Translations under genes and position numbers: made by a program
Assembly: GCA_030595125.1 (NCBI GenBank)
Contig: JAUVDV010000017.1
Coordinates: forward strand, 1 to 64,000
Length of the DNA: 64,000 bases
DNA from: Deltaproteobacteria bacterium
GTDB lineage: Bacteria; Myxococcota_A; Polyangia; JAAYKL01
Direction of reading: 5' to 3'
Notes under the pieces: generated by a model
Told to the model about the DNA's origin: nothing
The model's input: only the letters and a program-made list of their open reading frames with translations
The model's database searches: none
Shown here: positions 47,671 to 57,433 of the stretch, in pieces
Position numbering within the stretch: position 1 is the first letter of the stretch
How the letters are laid out: every line of letters starts with the position of its first letter

Positions 47671-48213
47671 CTACTGCTGCTTCTCGGCGTCTTCCTGGAT
47701 CTGCTTGAGGAGGCGCTCCAGTTCGGCCATGTCGCCGGGGTTTCCCCACGGATTCTGGTCCGCCTGACCGGGAATCAACGGATCATCCGTGTACGCGGGT
47801 GGCGTGTAGAGATACGAGTCTTCGAGGGTCGGGTATGCGTCGGCCTGGAGCCAGACGGACGCGAACATCGCGACGTACACGATGCCGATATGAAAGGCCG
47901 CGCCGATGGAGGAGTAGGCCATCGCCTTGTTTCCCGGTCGGTTTTTGAATTTGCCGGCATGGATCGAGGCGAATATCCCGATGAGCAAACCCACCGGTGG
48001 GATGATGCACGCCAGGATGACCGCCGCCCAGGACAGACCCGAAATCCGCCACCTCTTCATTTCCCAGGGTGCCATCCCGTAGGCACCGGCCTCGTCGTCT
48101 CCGAGATCGAGTGAACCCGGCGGTGAGTATTCGTCCGCCCCAAGGCTCGCGCCGCATATTCGACAGCTGTCGTAGCCGTCAATGTTTTCAGTACCGCATT
48201 TGGTGCAAATCAT
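47671..48213 (-). CDS. Zinc-ribbon membrane protein (DUF4190-like)
   Basis: MICTKCGTENIDGYDSCRICGASL; two hydrophobic segments. Confidence 0.65.
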   Translation of the reverse strand: MICTKCGTENIDGYDSCRICGASLGADEYSPPGSLDLGDDEAGAYGMAPWEMKRWRISGLSWAAVILACIIPPVGLLIGIFASIHAGKFKNRPGNKAMAYSSIGAAFHIGIVYVAMFASVWLQADAYPTLEDSYLYTPPAYTDDPLIPGQADQNPWGNPGDMAELERLLKQIQEDAEKQQ

Positions 48214-48321
48214 CTCGTGACCCCATCATTGATTCCCAGTTTCATTAGAATCGACATCGATAAGAATATTCAACATTCATTTTTTTGGAAACTCCAGCGC
48301 GAAACGACCGATATAGGATGT

Positions 48322-48885
48322 ATGACGTTTTTACCGAATCACATCGCAATCGGGTTCCTCGTTGTTATAGCCGGAGTGTGCAGCGCGGTCGCCCGGCTCC
48401 CGGAGGCCTTTCCGGTTTCCGATCCCTGCACGCCACGAGTCGACGCAGCCGGCGGGGTCTGCGTGGAGATCGTGCACCCCTCTATCGTACCGGGGCTGGT
48501 TTGCTCGCCGACAGGGCGGGATCTCGCGGCCAGAGGGATCGCTGATCTGGGACTCCCTTCCGACTGTGCGCACGTGTGGCCCGAGGGTCCTTGCGCGAAG
48601 TGCACACGGCTGGTTTTCAAGGATGGTGCGAACGGGAAGTGTTCCTTCGTGCGGATCGAACCCATGGCCGGAGCTGCGCGCCTGGTGTGCGGGGTGGGGC
48701 TGGATCTGAACCGGGCGACGCAGGAGGACCTGATCCTGCTCCCGGGGATCGGACCGAAGAGGGCGAAGCAGATCGTCGAGTCCCGAGAGGCAAAGGGGCC
48801 GTACTCGGAGCCGGGGGATCTCGTTCGGATAAGGGGTATCGGTGAGAAGACGGTGGAGCGAATCAGGCCGTGGCTGGCCTGGTGA
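48322..48885 (+). CDS. Exported helix-hairpin-helix (ComEA-like) protein
   Basis: C-terminal LNRATQEDLILLPGIGPKRAKQIVESREAKGPYSEPGDLVRIRGIGEKTVERIRPWL. Confidence 0.8.
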   Translation: MTFLPNHIAIGFLVVIAGVCSAVARLPEAFPVSDPCTPRVDAAGGVCVEIVHPSIVPGLVCSPTGRDLAARGIADLGLPSDCAHVWPEGPCAKCTRLVFKDGANGKCSFVRIEPMAGAARLVCGVGLDLNRATQEDLILLPGIGPKRAKQIVESREAKGPYSEPGDLVRIRGIGEKTVERIRPWLAW

Positions 48886-48894
48886 GATAGGCTC

Positions 48895-49422
48895 TTATTC
48901 CTTGGGCTTGTGGCAGTAATCGCAGCTTCCAGAGAGCTTCTTCTTCTTGTGGCAGGGGATACAGGCTTTATGGTAGGCGGTTCGCGCGGACGGGGCGTTC
49001 ACCTCCTTGAACTTGTGGCAATCCGTTCCCTTTCCGCAGGTTTTCCTGCCGGCTCCCTTGTGATGGCATTTAAAGCACTTGACTCCCAACTCCTGGTGCT
49101 TCCAATGATCGAAGTCTGTCGGGCCCTTCCTGCCCTTTACGGTGCCGAGCACTCCCTTTTGAATCCCCTTGCCCACGAACCCGGAATCGGCGGGTTTTTC
49201 GTCGGCGGGAGCCGGAGCGGTCGCGGGTTCCTCGGCTGGCTTTTCTTCGGCCGGCGCTCCACCGTCCGTGGCATCGGTCTCGACGATCTCGCCCGTATCC
49301 TCGGGCTCCACATCTACCGGCGGCGGTTCCGGCTTGCTCACAGGCTGTTCTGTTGCCCCGCCGCACGCCCATACGAGTCCGGCTATGGCGCAACCAAGAA
49401 TTAGTGAAAGGGTTATTCTCAT
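48895..49422 (-). CDS. Tetraheme cytochrome c3-like lipoprotein
   Basis: Lipobox GLVWAC; CFKCH, CGKGTDCH, CIPCH, CDYCH with additional His. Confidence 0.8.
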   Translation of the reverse strand: MRITLSLILGCAIAGLVWACGGATEQPVSKPEPPPVDVEPEDTGEIVETDATDGGAPAEEKPAEEPATAPAPADEKPADSGFVGKGIQKGVLGTVKGRKGPTDFDHWKHQELGVKCFKCHHKGAGRKTCGKGTDCHKFKEVNAPSARTAYHKACIPCHKKKKLSGSCDYCHKPKE

Positions 49423-49582
49423 GCGGATCCTCCTTGGTGAATCATCTTGTCGGTAAGTCGGAATATATCGTCAAGCGGTCACGGACACAAGAATTCCCGG
49501 CTCATCCGGATCCAGCCGGGCCTATACGAACTGTGACTTCAGATTATACCGTTCCGCTCTTCATGCCGCGCCCTGAATAGAG

Positions 49583-49777
49583 CGCGGTCAGGATGAGCTT
49601 GGTCCTAGCTAGGCCTACGAAGCCACCGCCCAAGCCCGCAGGGCTTGCGAAAGCGCATCGTTGCCGTGGCGTTTACGCCGCGGGTGAGGACGGTCTGCAG
49701 TCCGATGATTTAAGCCCTCGGGGCTTGGCCGAAAGAATCAAAGGTCGAATGAAGACAACCAGGCCATCCTGACCGCG
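49583..49777. repeat. Candidate inverted-repeat-bounded element with two AAGCCC(N3)GGGCTT hairpins
   Basis: CGCGGTCAGGATG at 49583-49595 and exact reverse complement CATCCTGACCGCG at 49765-49777; internal aagcccgcagggctt and aagccctcggggctt. Confidence 0.55.
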
Positions 49778-49793
49778 TCCTCATAAGGGCGCG

Positions 49794-50729
49794 GTGAACT
49801 GGCACCTGCGCAAGCACGGGGTTGCAACCGAGAGCGAACCGCAAGTAGACTTCAGCATCATGGATCTCCTCATCAACAAATTCGACGGCTACGAGCTCCT
49901 CGATTCCGGCGGCGAAAGGAAGCTTGAACGATTTGGCGACGTGGTGGTGGATCGCCCTTGCCCGCAGGCCATCTGGCCCGCAGATGATGCGATCAAATGG
50001 AAACAGGCCGGGGCGGCATTCCAGCGCGGCGAGGGCGGGACGGGCGACTGGGACCGGTTCGGCGGATGTTTTTCGGAATCGTGGGATGCAAAATGGAACG
50101 ATCTTGTCTTCCTGATCCGGCTGACGGGGTTCGGGAACATGGGGCTCTTTCCGGAGCATACTGGACACTGGGGGTGGATGGCCGATCTGATCTCCGCCAA
50201 CGGCGGGGGGCGCGTGCTCAACCTGTTCGCATACACCGGTGGGGCGTCCATGGCTTGCGCGCGTGCAGGGGCAGAGGTCACCCACGTGGACTCGGCGAAA
50301 TCGGTGAACGGATGGGCCAGGGAAAACGCGAATCGCTCGGGCATTGAAGATGGCTCCGTGAGATATCTGGCGGACGACGCGCTGAAGTTCACAGGACGGG
50401 AGATTCGACGCGAACGAAAGTACGACGGGATCATTCTGGATCCACCCACCTTCGGCCGCGGACCGAAGGGGGAGGTGTGGAAGATCGAACGGGATTTTTA
50501 TAATCTGGTGCGCGATTGCTCGGAGCTCCTGTCAGACGATCCGCTCTTTGTTCTTTTGACCTCTCATTCACCCGGGGTAACGCCCTCGGTCCTTCGGGCT
50601 CTGCTTTCGCCCCTCGATGGGCATGTGGAGTCCGGTGAGATGCTTTTGCAGGGCGGCGGCCACGCTCTGGCGGCGGGGGTTTACGCCCGCTGGACTCCTG
50701 GACCAAACCCCATCCCGGCCTTCCCCTGA
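49794..50729 (+). CDS. Class I SAM-dependent rRNA methyltransferase (RlmI/RlmK-like); start uncertain (49794 or 49860)
   Basis: VLNLFAYTGGASMACARAGAEVTHVDSAKSVNGWARENANRSG; DGIILDPPTFGRGPKGEVWKIERD. Confidence 0.9.
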   Translation: MNWHLRKHGVATESEPQVDFSIMDLLINKFDGYELLDSGGERKLERFGDVVVDRPCPQAIWPADDAIKWKQAGAAFQRGEGGTGDWDRFGGCFSESWDAKWNDLVFLIRLTGFGNMGLFPEHTGHWGWMADLISANGGGRVLNLFAYTGGASMACARAGAEVTHVDSAKSVNGWARENANRSGIEDGSVRYLADDALKFTGREIRRERKYDGIILDPPTFGRGPKGEVWKIERDFYNLVRDCSELLSDDPLFVLLTSHSPGVTPSVLRALLSPLDGHVESGEMLLQGGGHALAAGVYARWTPGPNPIPAFP

Positions 50730-50766
50730 GATAGGGGAAGGGGAAGATGATGGAGGCCGGCTTTAA
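50705..50766 (-). repeat. 62-bp dispersed palindromic element, copy A (reverse orientation)
   Basis: Reverse complement identical to 60964-61025 (TTAAAGCCGGCCTCCATCATCTTCCCCTTCCCCTATCTCAGGGGAAGGCCGGGATGGGGTTT). Confidence 0.95.
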
Positions 50767-50767
50767 A

Positions 50768-51919
50768 TCAGGGTTGATCAGGATCCTGAATATGGACGGG
50801 CGCGCACTCACCCTTGACCGCGCTCCAGTCAGCGGTCAGCGGACGAACGACGGGCTGCCCCCAGCTTTTAACGAGCGCTTCTAGTTCAGCCGCGCGATCA
50901 TCCGACGCCGGGTGGGTGGACAGGATGGTGGGGATGGATCCGGCGAGCCCCTCTTCTTCTGAGAGCATCTCCATGAACCGCATCAACCCGGTGGGCTCCA
51001 GGGCCGCCTTGTATATCAGCTCCATCCCGTGGAGATCGGCTTCCGTCTCCTGGTCCCGACTGAAGGACATGGACGCCAGGGCGGCCGCGTTGCCCACGAG
51101 GAAGCTCTCGATCTCACCCGTATTGCCCACAACCGCGTACACGATGATCATCAGCCCGATCTGCCGAACCATGTTCTTTATCCCGTGTCGGTGGAGTACG
51201 TGCTGGAATTCGTGGGCCAGCACCCCGGCAACCTGGTGGCCGTCAGTGGACCGCTCGAGCAGCCCCCGGTTGATGAACACGTATCCTCCAGGTAGGGCAA
51301 ACGCGTTGACCTCCTCGTCGTCGATGATTCGGATCTGCCACCGGTAGGGGGTCATTCCCAGTCCCATGACCAGTCGACTGCCCAGCTCCTGTACCGCCTT
51401 GTTCATGGCCGGATCGGAGCAGATCGCGTGCTGTTCGAGGATGTCCACGGCCGCCGACCTGCCGATCTCCACCTCCCACTGCGGGGGAACTTCTTCCACG
51501 ATCCTGCTTGCCGCCCAGCCGAAGCCCATCCACAACAGCAAGATGATAGCGGCGAGGATACCGGCGAGCACGGCCATCAGGGAGAGCCTTCCCGCCTTTC
51601 TGTGCGCACGGGTCGACGCGACTTTTTCGAGTTGATCGGTAACGGCACGCGGTGCCCCGACGGCAGCCATGTGGGCGGCGATTTCCCTGTCTGAAATGAG
51701 GAGGCGGACGTGTTCACCGTCGGTGCTCTCGCCCTCCATGCAGATATACTTGTCATCCATTCCCACAACGGAGATTTCAATACCGTTGTACGAAATGACC
51801 GCCTTGACCTCGCTGCCCACCAGCGCCTCGATGGAATCTCCTCTTACAAAGACGCTGCAGGTGAGCCCGGAATTGTTCTGGGGGCCGAACAGAATTCCTA
51901 TATAACCCTCGCTATTCAT
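50768..51919 (-). CDS. M48-family metallopeptidase with N-terminal extra domain and TM
   Basis: GVLAHEFQHVLHRHG (HExxH); ALPGGYVFINRGLL. Confidence 0.92.
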   Translation of the reverse strand: MNSEGYIGILFGPQNNSGLTCSVFVRGDSIEALVGSEVKAVISYNGIEISVVGMDDKYICMEGESTDGEHVRLLISDREIAAHMAAVGAPRAVTDQLEKVASTRAHRKAGRLSLMAVLAGILAAIILLLWMGFGWAASRIVEEVPPQWEVEIGRSAAVDILEQHAICSDPAMNKAVQELGSRLVMGLGMTPYRWQIRIIDDEEVNAFALPGGYVFINRGLLERSTDGHQVAGVLAHEFQHVLHRHGIKNMVRQIGLMIIVYAVVGNTGEIESFLVGNAAALASMSFSRDQETEADLHGMELIYKAALEPTGLMRFMEMLSEEEGLAGSIPTILSTHPASDDRAAELEALVKSWGQPVVRPLTADWSAVKGECAPVHIQDPDQP

Positions 51920-52071
51920 CCTGCCAGATCATTCCATAACGCCATCATTTTCAAGCAAAAAACCCCAGGTCGAGCCCGCGCTCGAACCTTGACTTCAATT
52001 TCCAAACGTAATAAGGAAAAAGGCCGCAAAGCAAATAGAAGGTACCACTTTCTTCGAAAGGGTTACGTGTC

Positions 52072-52635
52072 ATGAAAAAACGGATTGCAGCAGCTTGTTG
52101 CCTGGTTCTTGTCACTGGAATCATTGGGCTCGGTTGCAAGGAAGAACTGGTCGGCGCTCCCTGCGTTCCTGAGACCGACAAGGGCGAGTTCACACCGTCT
52201 CTTTCTGGAATCACCTGGTCCATCGAGACGCGCTCGGTTCAGTGTGAGTCACGCGGCGCGCAGATGGTCTGCCTGACCAAGACCCAGGGCAACCAGTATT
52301 ACACAGAGGGTCTGGCTTGCGAGACCAACCAGGATCTGGAAACCTGCTGGGAGGATGACCGGGCTCAGCACAAGTTCTCTTTCTGCTCGTGTCGGTGCAA
52401 GGATGTGGACGAAAACACGTACAACACCAACCCCGACAAGTTCGATTACCTCTGCGAGTGTCCGCCCAACACCAAGTGCGAAGACGTGCTCGGGGACATC
52501 GAAGAGGCGCCCGAGAAGATCAAGGGCTCCTACTGCGTTCCCAACTGCATTGCGCGGCCCTGTGAGGCGGAGAAGGTCTGCAGTCCGTCCAAGGACAGCG
52601 AGAAACCCTGGGAGTGGGCCTGCAAGGAATACTAG
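52072..52635 (+). CDS. Cys-rich lipoprotein
   Basis: Signal/lipobox IIGLGC; many Cys. Confidence 0.65.
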   Translation: MKKRIAAACCLVLVTGIIGLGCKEELVGAPCVPETDKGEFTPSLSGITWSIETRSVQCESRGAQMVCLTKTQGNQYYTEGLACETNQDLETCWEDDRAQHKFSFCSCRCKDVDENTYNTNPDKFDYLCECPPNTKCEDVLGDIEEAPEKIKGSYCVPNCIARPCEAEKVCSPSKDSEKPWEWACKEY

Positions 52636-52650
52636 ACCTCCTTTTTCCCG

Positions 52651-53040
52651 TTGCCGACTTTCATCAATCCAGAAACAAAGCAATTGCCAGTACGAGAAAG
52701 CACCAGTGAATCCGGTCGGCGCGGCGAGGATTATGTGTGCGATAAGATCACCGAGAACGGTTTCAAGATCATCGATCGCAATTTCCGGGAAAAGTTCGCC
52801 GAGATCGACATCATCGCTCAGGATGATGAGACGCTCTGTTTTATAGAGGTCAGGACGAGGGCGGACGACACACTGGGTCATCCCGCCGAAACGGTGACGC
52901 CCAAGAAACAGAGAATCATCCGACGGGCCGCCGAGGCATACCTGGCGCGAAATAATATCCAGCCAATGCCCATGAGATTCGACGTGGCGACCATCGTCTG
53001 GTCCACCGGGGAATACCAGTATTTCGAGAATGCCTTTTAA
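52651..53040 (+). CDS. YraN/UPF0102 family (endonuclease-like fold)
   Basis: SGRRGEDYVCDKITENGFKIIDRNFREKFAEIDIIAQDDETLCFIEVRTR. Confidence 0.9.
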   Translation: MPTFINPETKQLPVRESTSESGRRGEDYVCDKITENGFKIIDRNFREKFAEIDIIAQDDETLCFIEVRTRADDTLGHPAETVTPKKQRIIRRAAEAYLARNNIQPMPMRFDVATIVWSTGEYQYFENAF

Positions 53041-53098
53041 GGCCGGCCGCCATCATCTTCCCCTTCCCCTATCTCAGGGGAAGGTCGGGATGGGGTTT
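53037..53098 (+). repeat. 62-bp dispersed palindromic element, copy B (3 mismatches)
   Basis: TTAAGGCCGGCCGCCATCATCTTCCCCTTCCCCTATCTCAGGGGAAGGTCGGGATGGGGTTT; begins with yraN stop codon. Confidence 0.95.
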
Positions 53099-53121
53099 AT
53101 TAGGAAAAGCGTCGCGGGCTT

Positions 53122-53742
53122 TCAGCTCATCTTCACGCTATTGCGGTAGCTCTCCAGGAGCTTGTCCAGGCGTTCCATGGTTTCGGGCGAGACTTTGCCG
53201 GCCAAAAGCTCGGCGCGAATGGACTCGAGTTCTTTCACGTCCTGATGCCTGGCCTCTCTCAGGCGCTGCACCATGTCGTCGAATTCCTGGAACACCTCGT
53301 GGAGCTCGTCCCCTTTTCTGAGCTTGGCCCACAGTTGAAGGTGATCGCCGTCGATGCTCGACAGCAGCCTCCTTATCTTGTAGGCGGGTCCGGCGATCTT
53401 GTGGGTCGCCACAATGGTCATCAGGCCCAGAAGCAACACCAGGCCCAATAGCCCGCCTCCGAGAGTGAGCAGGGTGCGCGTCTTGTCCGAACCCGCCTGC
53501 TTGATGAAAGCCTCCTGGGCTGCCGGCGACATGCCTTCCTGTGCCATCGCCTGCATGACCATCAGCTCGGTGGATTCCGCCAGCGTGCCGTACAGAAAAT
53601 ATCCCATTATCCCGACGATGACGGCGGTGACCAGGGTCACACGCAGAACCCAGCCCAGCTGGAAATTCTTATCGATCAGGTAGTTTCGAATGTGTCGCTT
53701 AGCCTTGGGGCCGCTTGGTGAACCCTGCACGCTCGCATTCAT
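53122..53742 (-). CDS. Two-TM HAMP-like/methyl-accepting-type protein
   Basis: Two TM segments (VTLVTAVIVGIMGYFLYGTL; LTLGGGLLGLVLLLGLMTIVA) followed by HAMP-like KIAGPAYKIRRLL and coiled coil. Confidence 0.6.
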   Translation of the reverse strand: MNASVQGSPSGPKAKRHIRNYLIDKNFQLGWVLRVTLVTAVIVGIMGYFLYGTLAESTELMVMQAMAQEGMSPAAQEAFIKQAGSDKTRTLLTLGGGLLGLVLLLGLMTIVATHKIAGPAYKIRRLLSSIDGDHLQLWAKLRKGDELHEVFQEFDDMVQRLREARHQDVKELESIRAELLAGKVSPETMERLDKLLESYRNSVKMS

Positions 53743-53784
53743 CGAGTGTCCTCCATTGAGTGCCAGAAGCTACCAGACCTGATT

Positions 53785-54744
53785 TCAATCATCCAGAGTA
53801 TGCAGCGTTTTGAAGACGTTGCCAATCAAAGCTTCGGCAACAGCCTTGAGTGCTCTCATCTGGGCCGCTTGCTCGGTCTTGCGGGTCATGGGTCCGGCGA
53901 TCACGGGAACGGCGCCTTCTGCTGACGGCATGATGAGGAGGTTGTAGCCCGGGTTGGTAAATACGTTCAGGCTGAGTTTGACTATCAGCTGATCGCCCGA
54001 GTGTTCCATTCTGAGAATGGACCCCGACAATATGTAACCGCGCAGTTTTTCCTTCTTGAGCTTCTTGGTGACGCTCTTGGCCGTCATTCCTGGCTCTTGA
54101 ATGATCACGCCTGGTTCCCGACGCAGTCGCTTGATGACCACGTTTCGAAGCAAATCGGTAAGTTCGTCTCGTTGCACTTCTGATGAATTGCCCATGGCGT
54201 CAATGTGGATCAGAAACTCGGGTTTGGCCGATTGTGCATCCTCCACCGCACCTTCACCGCTCAACGCCTTGAGCACCCTCAGAGTGGCCTGCAGCTGTGA
54301 TTTTGCAGCCTTGTTGGAGTTGGAGTTCAATGCGGCGGCCACCTTGGGAATCACCGAGGTGTCTGCGATCTGGCCCAGAGCGGTGGCGGCTGAAATAACA
54401 ACCAATTCGTGATCGTCCTCGAGAGCGCGGACGAGCGCCGGAACACCGTCCTGGCAGCGTATCTGTCCCAGAGTGTTGGCAGCCTGCACACGAACACGAT
54501 AGCTCCCCCCGTTTTGAAGCATGTTTATCAGGTACTCGCTTCTGGCGTCTGCGAAGGCGTTGCTGCAAAGAAGGAGAACCACGACGAACATTCCCGCCGC
54601 CGTTTTCAGTTTCTGCCGGGTTCCCAATGGCATCAGCATTATTCCAAGGGTGTTTATGACCACTAACGTTTTGACGTGTCGAAATTTAAAAACATCAAAC
54701 AATGACCAATTTAAATTAAATTTATCGTGTGCGCAGTTTTTCAT
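53785..54744 (-). CDS. HEAT-repeat exported protein
   Basis: YRVRVQAANTLGQIRCQDGVPALVRALEDDHELVVISAATALGQI; signal-like segment. Confidence 0.7.
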   Translation of the reverse strand: MKNCAHDKFNLNWSLFDVFKFRHVKTLVVINTLGIMLMPLGTRQKLKTAAGMFVVVLLLCSNAFADARSEYLINMLQNGGSYRVRVQAANTLGQIRCQDGVPALVRALEDDHELVVISAATALGQIADTSVIPKVAAALNSNSNKAAKSQLQATLRVLKALSGEGAVEDAQSAKPEFLIHIDAMGNSSEVQRDELTDLLRNVVIKRLRREPGVIIQEPGMTAKSVTKKLKKEKLRGYILSGSILRMEHSGDQLIVKLSLNVFTNPGYNLLIMPSAEGAVPVIAGPMTRKTEQAAQMRALKAVAEALIGNVFKTLHTLDD

Positions 54745-54946
54745 ATCTACCGTCTTCCATTATCCATTTTCAATAACGGGCTTGTAAAGCCCCCGCGCGT
54801 GTTTCTTGAGCTTGCTGTATCGATTTCGGGGGCTGTGGCGGGGGTTGACTTTTCTCAAGTCAACATGCCTAATACGCCGGTATTCGTCAGGTAAAGATGA
54901 TCCAAAAGCGCCGAAAGTTCGGCACTTTACATTCGGGAGGCCACGG

Positions 54947-56218
54947 ATGAGCCCAGCAGTCCTCGTGGGACTAATCGTCGCAGCCATTGTAATAGTTGTC
55001 ATCATTGTTTTCGTCCTTCGGCGGCGCAAGGATGAGCAGGGGGAGCCCCTTCCCGAATCCGATGTCGATAGTGAGCTTCCACCCTCGCAGGAAGAACCCG
55101 CACAGGAGCCCGATGTAGGCGCAAAGCCCGAAGCTGAGCCCGATGAGGTGGTGACCGAAACCATCGAGGAGCCAGAGGTCAAGGCTGCGGAACCCATCGA
55201 GCCGCGCGTGACGGCGCCGGGTGTCCGCCTCGACGAATCCGAGGAGGCGGCGGCGGCCCAGAAGTTGCTTGACGCCAAGCGGGAACGAAAGCTCAAGAAG
55301 CTTCGCAAGGGACTCGCGCCAACCCGTGGAGGGTTCATCGCCAAGATCGGCGCTATTTTCAAGGAAAAGAAGACCATCGATCCGGCGCTCCTGGACGAAC
55401 TGGAGGAGACCCTCATCACGGCCGATGTGGGCGCGAAGACCGTCGAGTGGTTTATCGCTCTTCTCAAGGAGGCACTCGAAAAGAACGAGCTTGCGGATCC
55501 TGATGCGGTATGGAGTCTTCTGCGCGCGGAGGTCGAACGAGTTCTGGCCGTCGAGGCAGAGCCGTGGGATTTTTCAAAAAACAAACCGTTCGCGATCATG
55601 GTCGTGGGAGTAAACGGCGTCGGCAAGACCACAACCATCGGCAAGCTCGCATCCCAGTACTCCGGACAGGGCCACAAGGTTGTTCTGGCGGCCGCCGACA
55701 CATTCCGCGCCGCAGCTGTTAACCAGCTCGAGATATGGGGACGGCGTACCAAGTGTGAGGTTATCAAATCTACAGAGGGCGCCGATCCTTCATCGGTGGT
55801 GTTCGATGCCATCAAGTATGCGAAGGAAAACGGCGCGGACGTGGTCATCGCGGACACTGCGGGCCGGCTTCACACCCAGGCACCGCTCATGGAGGAGATC
55901 AAAAAGGTGTCCAGGGTCATGGACAAGGCGCTGGACGGTGCGCCGTACCAGATCCTGCTCGTTCTCGACGCGACCACCGGACAGAACGCGCTGCAACAGG
56001 TCAAGGAGTTCGGCGACGCCATAGGACTGACCGGTATAGCGCTCACCAAGCTGGACGGAACGGCGAAAGGCGGAGTTATCATCGGCATCTGCCACGAACA
56101 TAAGATCCCGGTGAGGTTCATCGGAATCGGCGAGGCCAAAGATGATCTTCGAGAATTTGACGTGAAAGATTTTGTGGAAGCGTTGTTCTACAAAGAAAAA
56201 GACGACGAGGAAGAATAA
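54947..56218 (+). CDS. ftsY: Signal recognition particle receptor FtsY (start ATG 54947)
   Basis: VGVNGVGKTTTIGKLA, LAAADTFRAAAVNQLE, DTAGRLHTQAPLMEEIKK, TKLDGTAKGG; N-terminal TM and acidic linker. Confidence 0.97.
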   Translation: MSPAVLVGLIVAAIVIVVIIVFVLRRRKDEQGEPLPESDVDSELPPSQEEPAQEPDVGAKPEAEPDEVVTETIEEPEVKAAEPIEPRVTAPGVRLDESEEAAAAQKLLDAKRERKLKKLRKGLAPTRGGFIAKIGAIFKEKKTIDPALLDELEETLITADVGAKTVEWFIALLKEALEKNELADPDAVWSLLRAEVERVLAVEAEPWDFSKNKPFAIMVVGVNGVGKTTTIGKLASQYSGQGHKVVLAAADTFRAAAVNQLEIWGRRTKCEVIKSTEGADPSSVVFDAIKYAKENGADVVIADTAGRLHTQAPLMEEIKKVSRVMDKALDGAPYQILLVLDATTGQNALQQVKEFGDAIGLTGIALTKLDGTAKGGVIIGICHEHKIPVRFIGIGEAKDDLREFDVKDFVEALFYKEKDDEEE

Positions 56219-56361
56219 GCAACGACAATAAATATTGATTACGAAATGGACGTTGTGTTATAGTTGTCCACCAATAAAGACAGATTGAAAAAACTCAATT
56301 ATTTTAAATAGTTACACGTGGAAAAGACGAAGTTACAAATCGATCGCAAAAGGAATAGGCG

Positions 56362-57372
56362 ATGAAAAGAACACGCATCGAGCTGGCCGTAATGTTCGTT
56401 GCTCTCCTCCTTGGGCCGACGGCAGTGTTTGCGCAGGACGAAGATACGATGTCGTTTGGCGAAGAGGAGGTCGAGGCAGCTCCAGAGGAGGGTGAGGTCG
56501 AGGACTTCACGGGGGAAGAGGGAGCTGTACCCGGCGAGGAAGAGGGCATGGCCGAGGAAGGTGAAGGCGAGGGTGGCGAAGGCGTCGGGGCGACTGATGA
56601 AGATGTCCTCAGCGCGCTGGAAGACGATGAGGATCTTGAGGCCACGGGTGATGTCACTGTGGGAGCCGCTGCGCCGGGCGAGGAATCGGAGTTGCCGGGG
56701 CACCCCATCTGGGCGGTACAGCAGGTGTACGCTCTGAGGGCACACCGGGTAGATGTCCAGCCCTCGTTCGGTGTTTCCATGAACGATCCATTCGTGCAGC
56801 ACCAGTCGTTCAACGTCGGGGCGGCCTTCTACATCACAGAGGTTTTGGCGGCGGGGATCAGCTTCAACTGGTACCGCGGCTTCAACGCTCCGACCGAGAC
56901 CAACTTCTCGGTAAGCCGTGCGACTCACCAGACTGTGCCCATTAATGAGTACATGCTGGGGGCCCAGATCAATTTCACCTATGTTCCGATTTACGGGAAA
57001 TTCGCTCTTCTCAAGGAGTGGATTTTGCACTGGGACGTCTGGGTGCTCGGCGGCGGTGGATTTATTTTCACCAGGCCGTACGCCGTGATCGACCCGGAGT
57101 ATCGTGAATTTGATTTCGGGATGAAGTTCTCCTTCAACGTGGGTATCGGCGGCAGGCTCTACCTGACTCGTTTTGCCGCGATCTTCGTTGAGCTTCGCGA
57201 CTACATCTTCCCGGAGGAACTCGAGAGTCTAGAGACATACTCCACGGCCGAAGACAGGGAGCGAAAGAGTGATTGGATTGACGACAATTACAAGCTGACC
57301 AACAACGTCATGCTTCATATCGGTGTCAGCCTGTTCCTCCCGTTTACTTTCGATTACAAGCTTCCGAAGTAA
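56362..57372 (+). CDS. Outer-membrane beta-barrel protein with acidic Glu/Gly-rich N-terminal region (myxobacterial-type OMP-like)
   Basis: Signal peptide ...TAVFAQ; acidic region; beta-barrel pattern (VPIYGKFALLKEWILHWDVWVLGGGGF). Confidence 0.7.
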   Translation: MKRTRIELAVMFVALLLGPTAVFAQDEDTMSFGEEEVEAAPEEGEVEDFTGEEGAVPGEEEGMAEEGEGEGGEGVGATDEDVLSALEDDEDLEATGDVTVGAAAPGEESELPGHPIWAVQQVYALRAHRVDVQPSFGVSMNDPFVQHQSFNVGAAFYITEVLAAGISFNWYRGFNAPTETNFSVSRATHQTVPINEYMLGAQINFTYVPIYGKFALLKEWILHWDVWVLGGGGFIFTRPYAVIDPEYREFDFGMKFSFNVGIGGRLYLTRFAAIFVELRDYIFPEELESLETYSTAEDRERKSDWIDDNYKLTNNVMLHIGVSLFLPFTFDYKLPK

Positions 57373-57433
57373 GTAGATGAAAGCTGCAGGAGAAATGTCA
57401 AATTCTGATACTGCTCGAAAGGGGCTAGGAACC

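Noticed and set aside
47095-48114. 339-aa plus-strand ORF overlapping two minus-strand genes
   Set aside because: Spans two genes antisense; arises from LRR-like repeats; no motif.
50640-50700. GGCGGGGGTTTACGCCCGC palindrome as another dispersed repeat
   Set aside because: Lies within the conserved C-terminal coding part (ALAAGVYARW) of the methyltransferase; resemblance to 49665 is short and may reflect composition.
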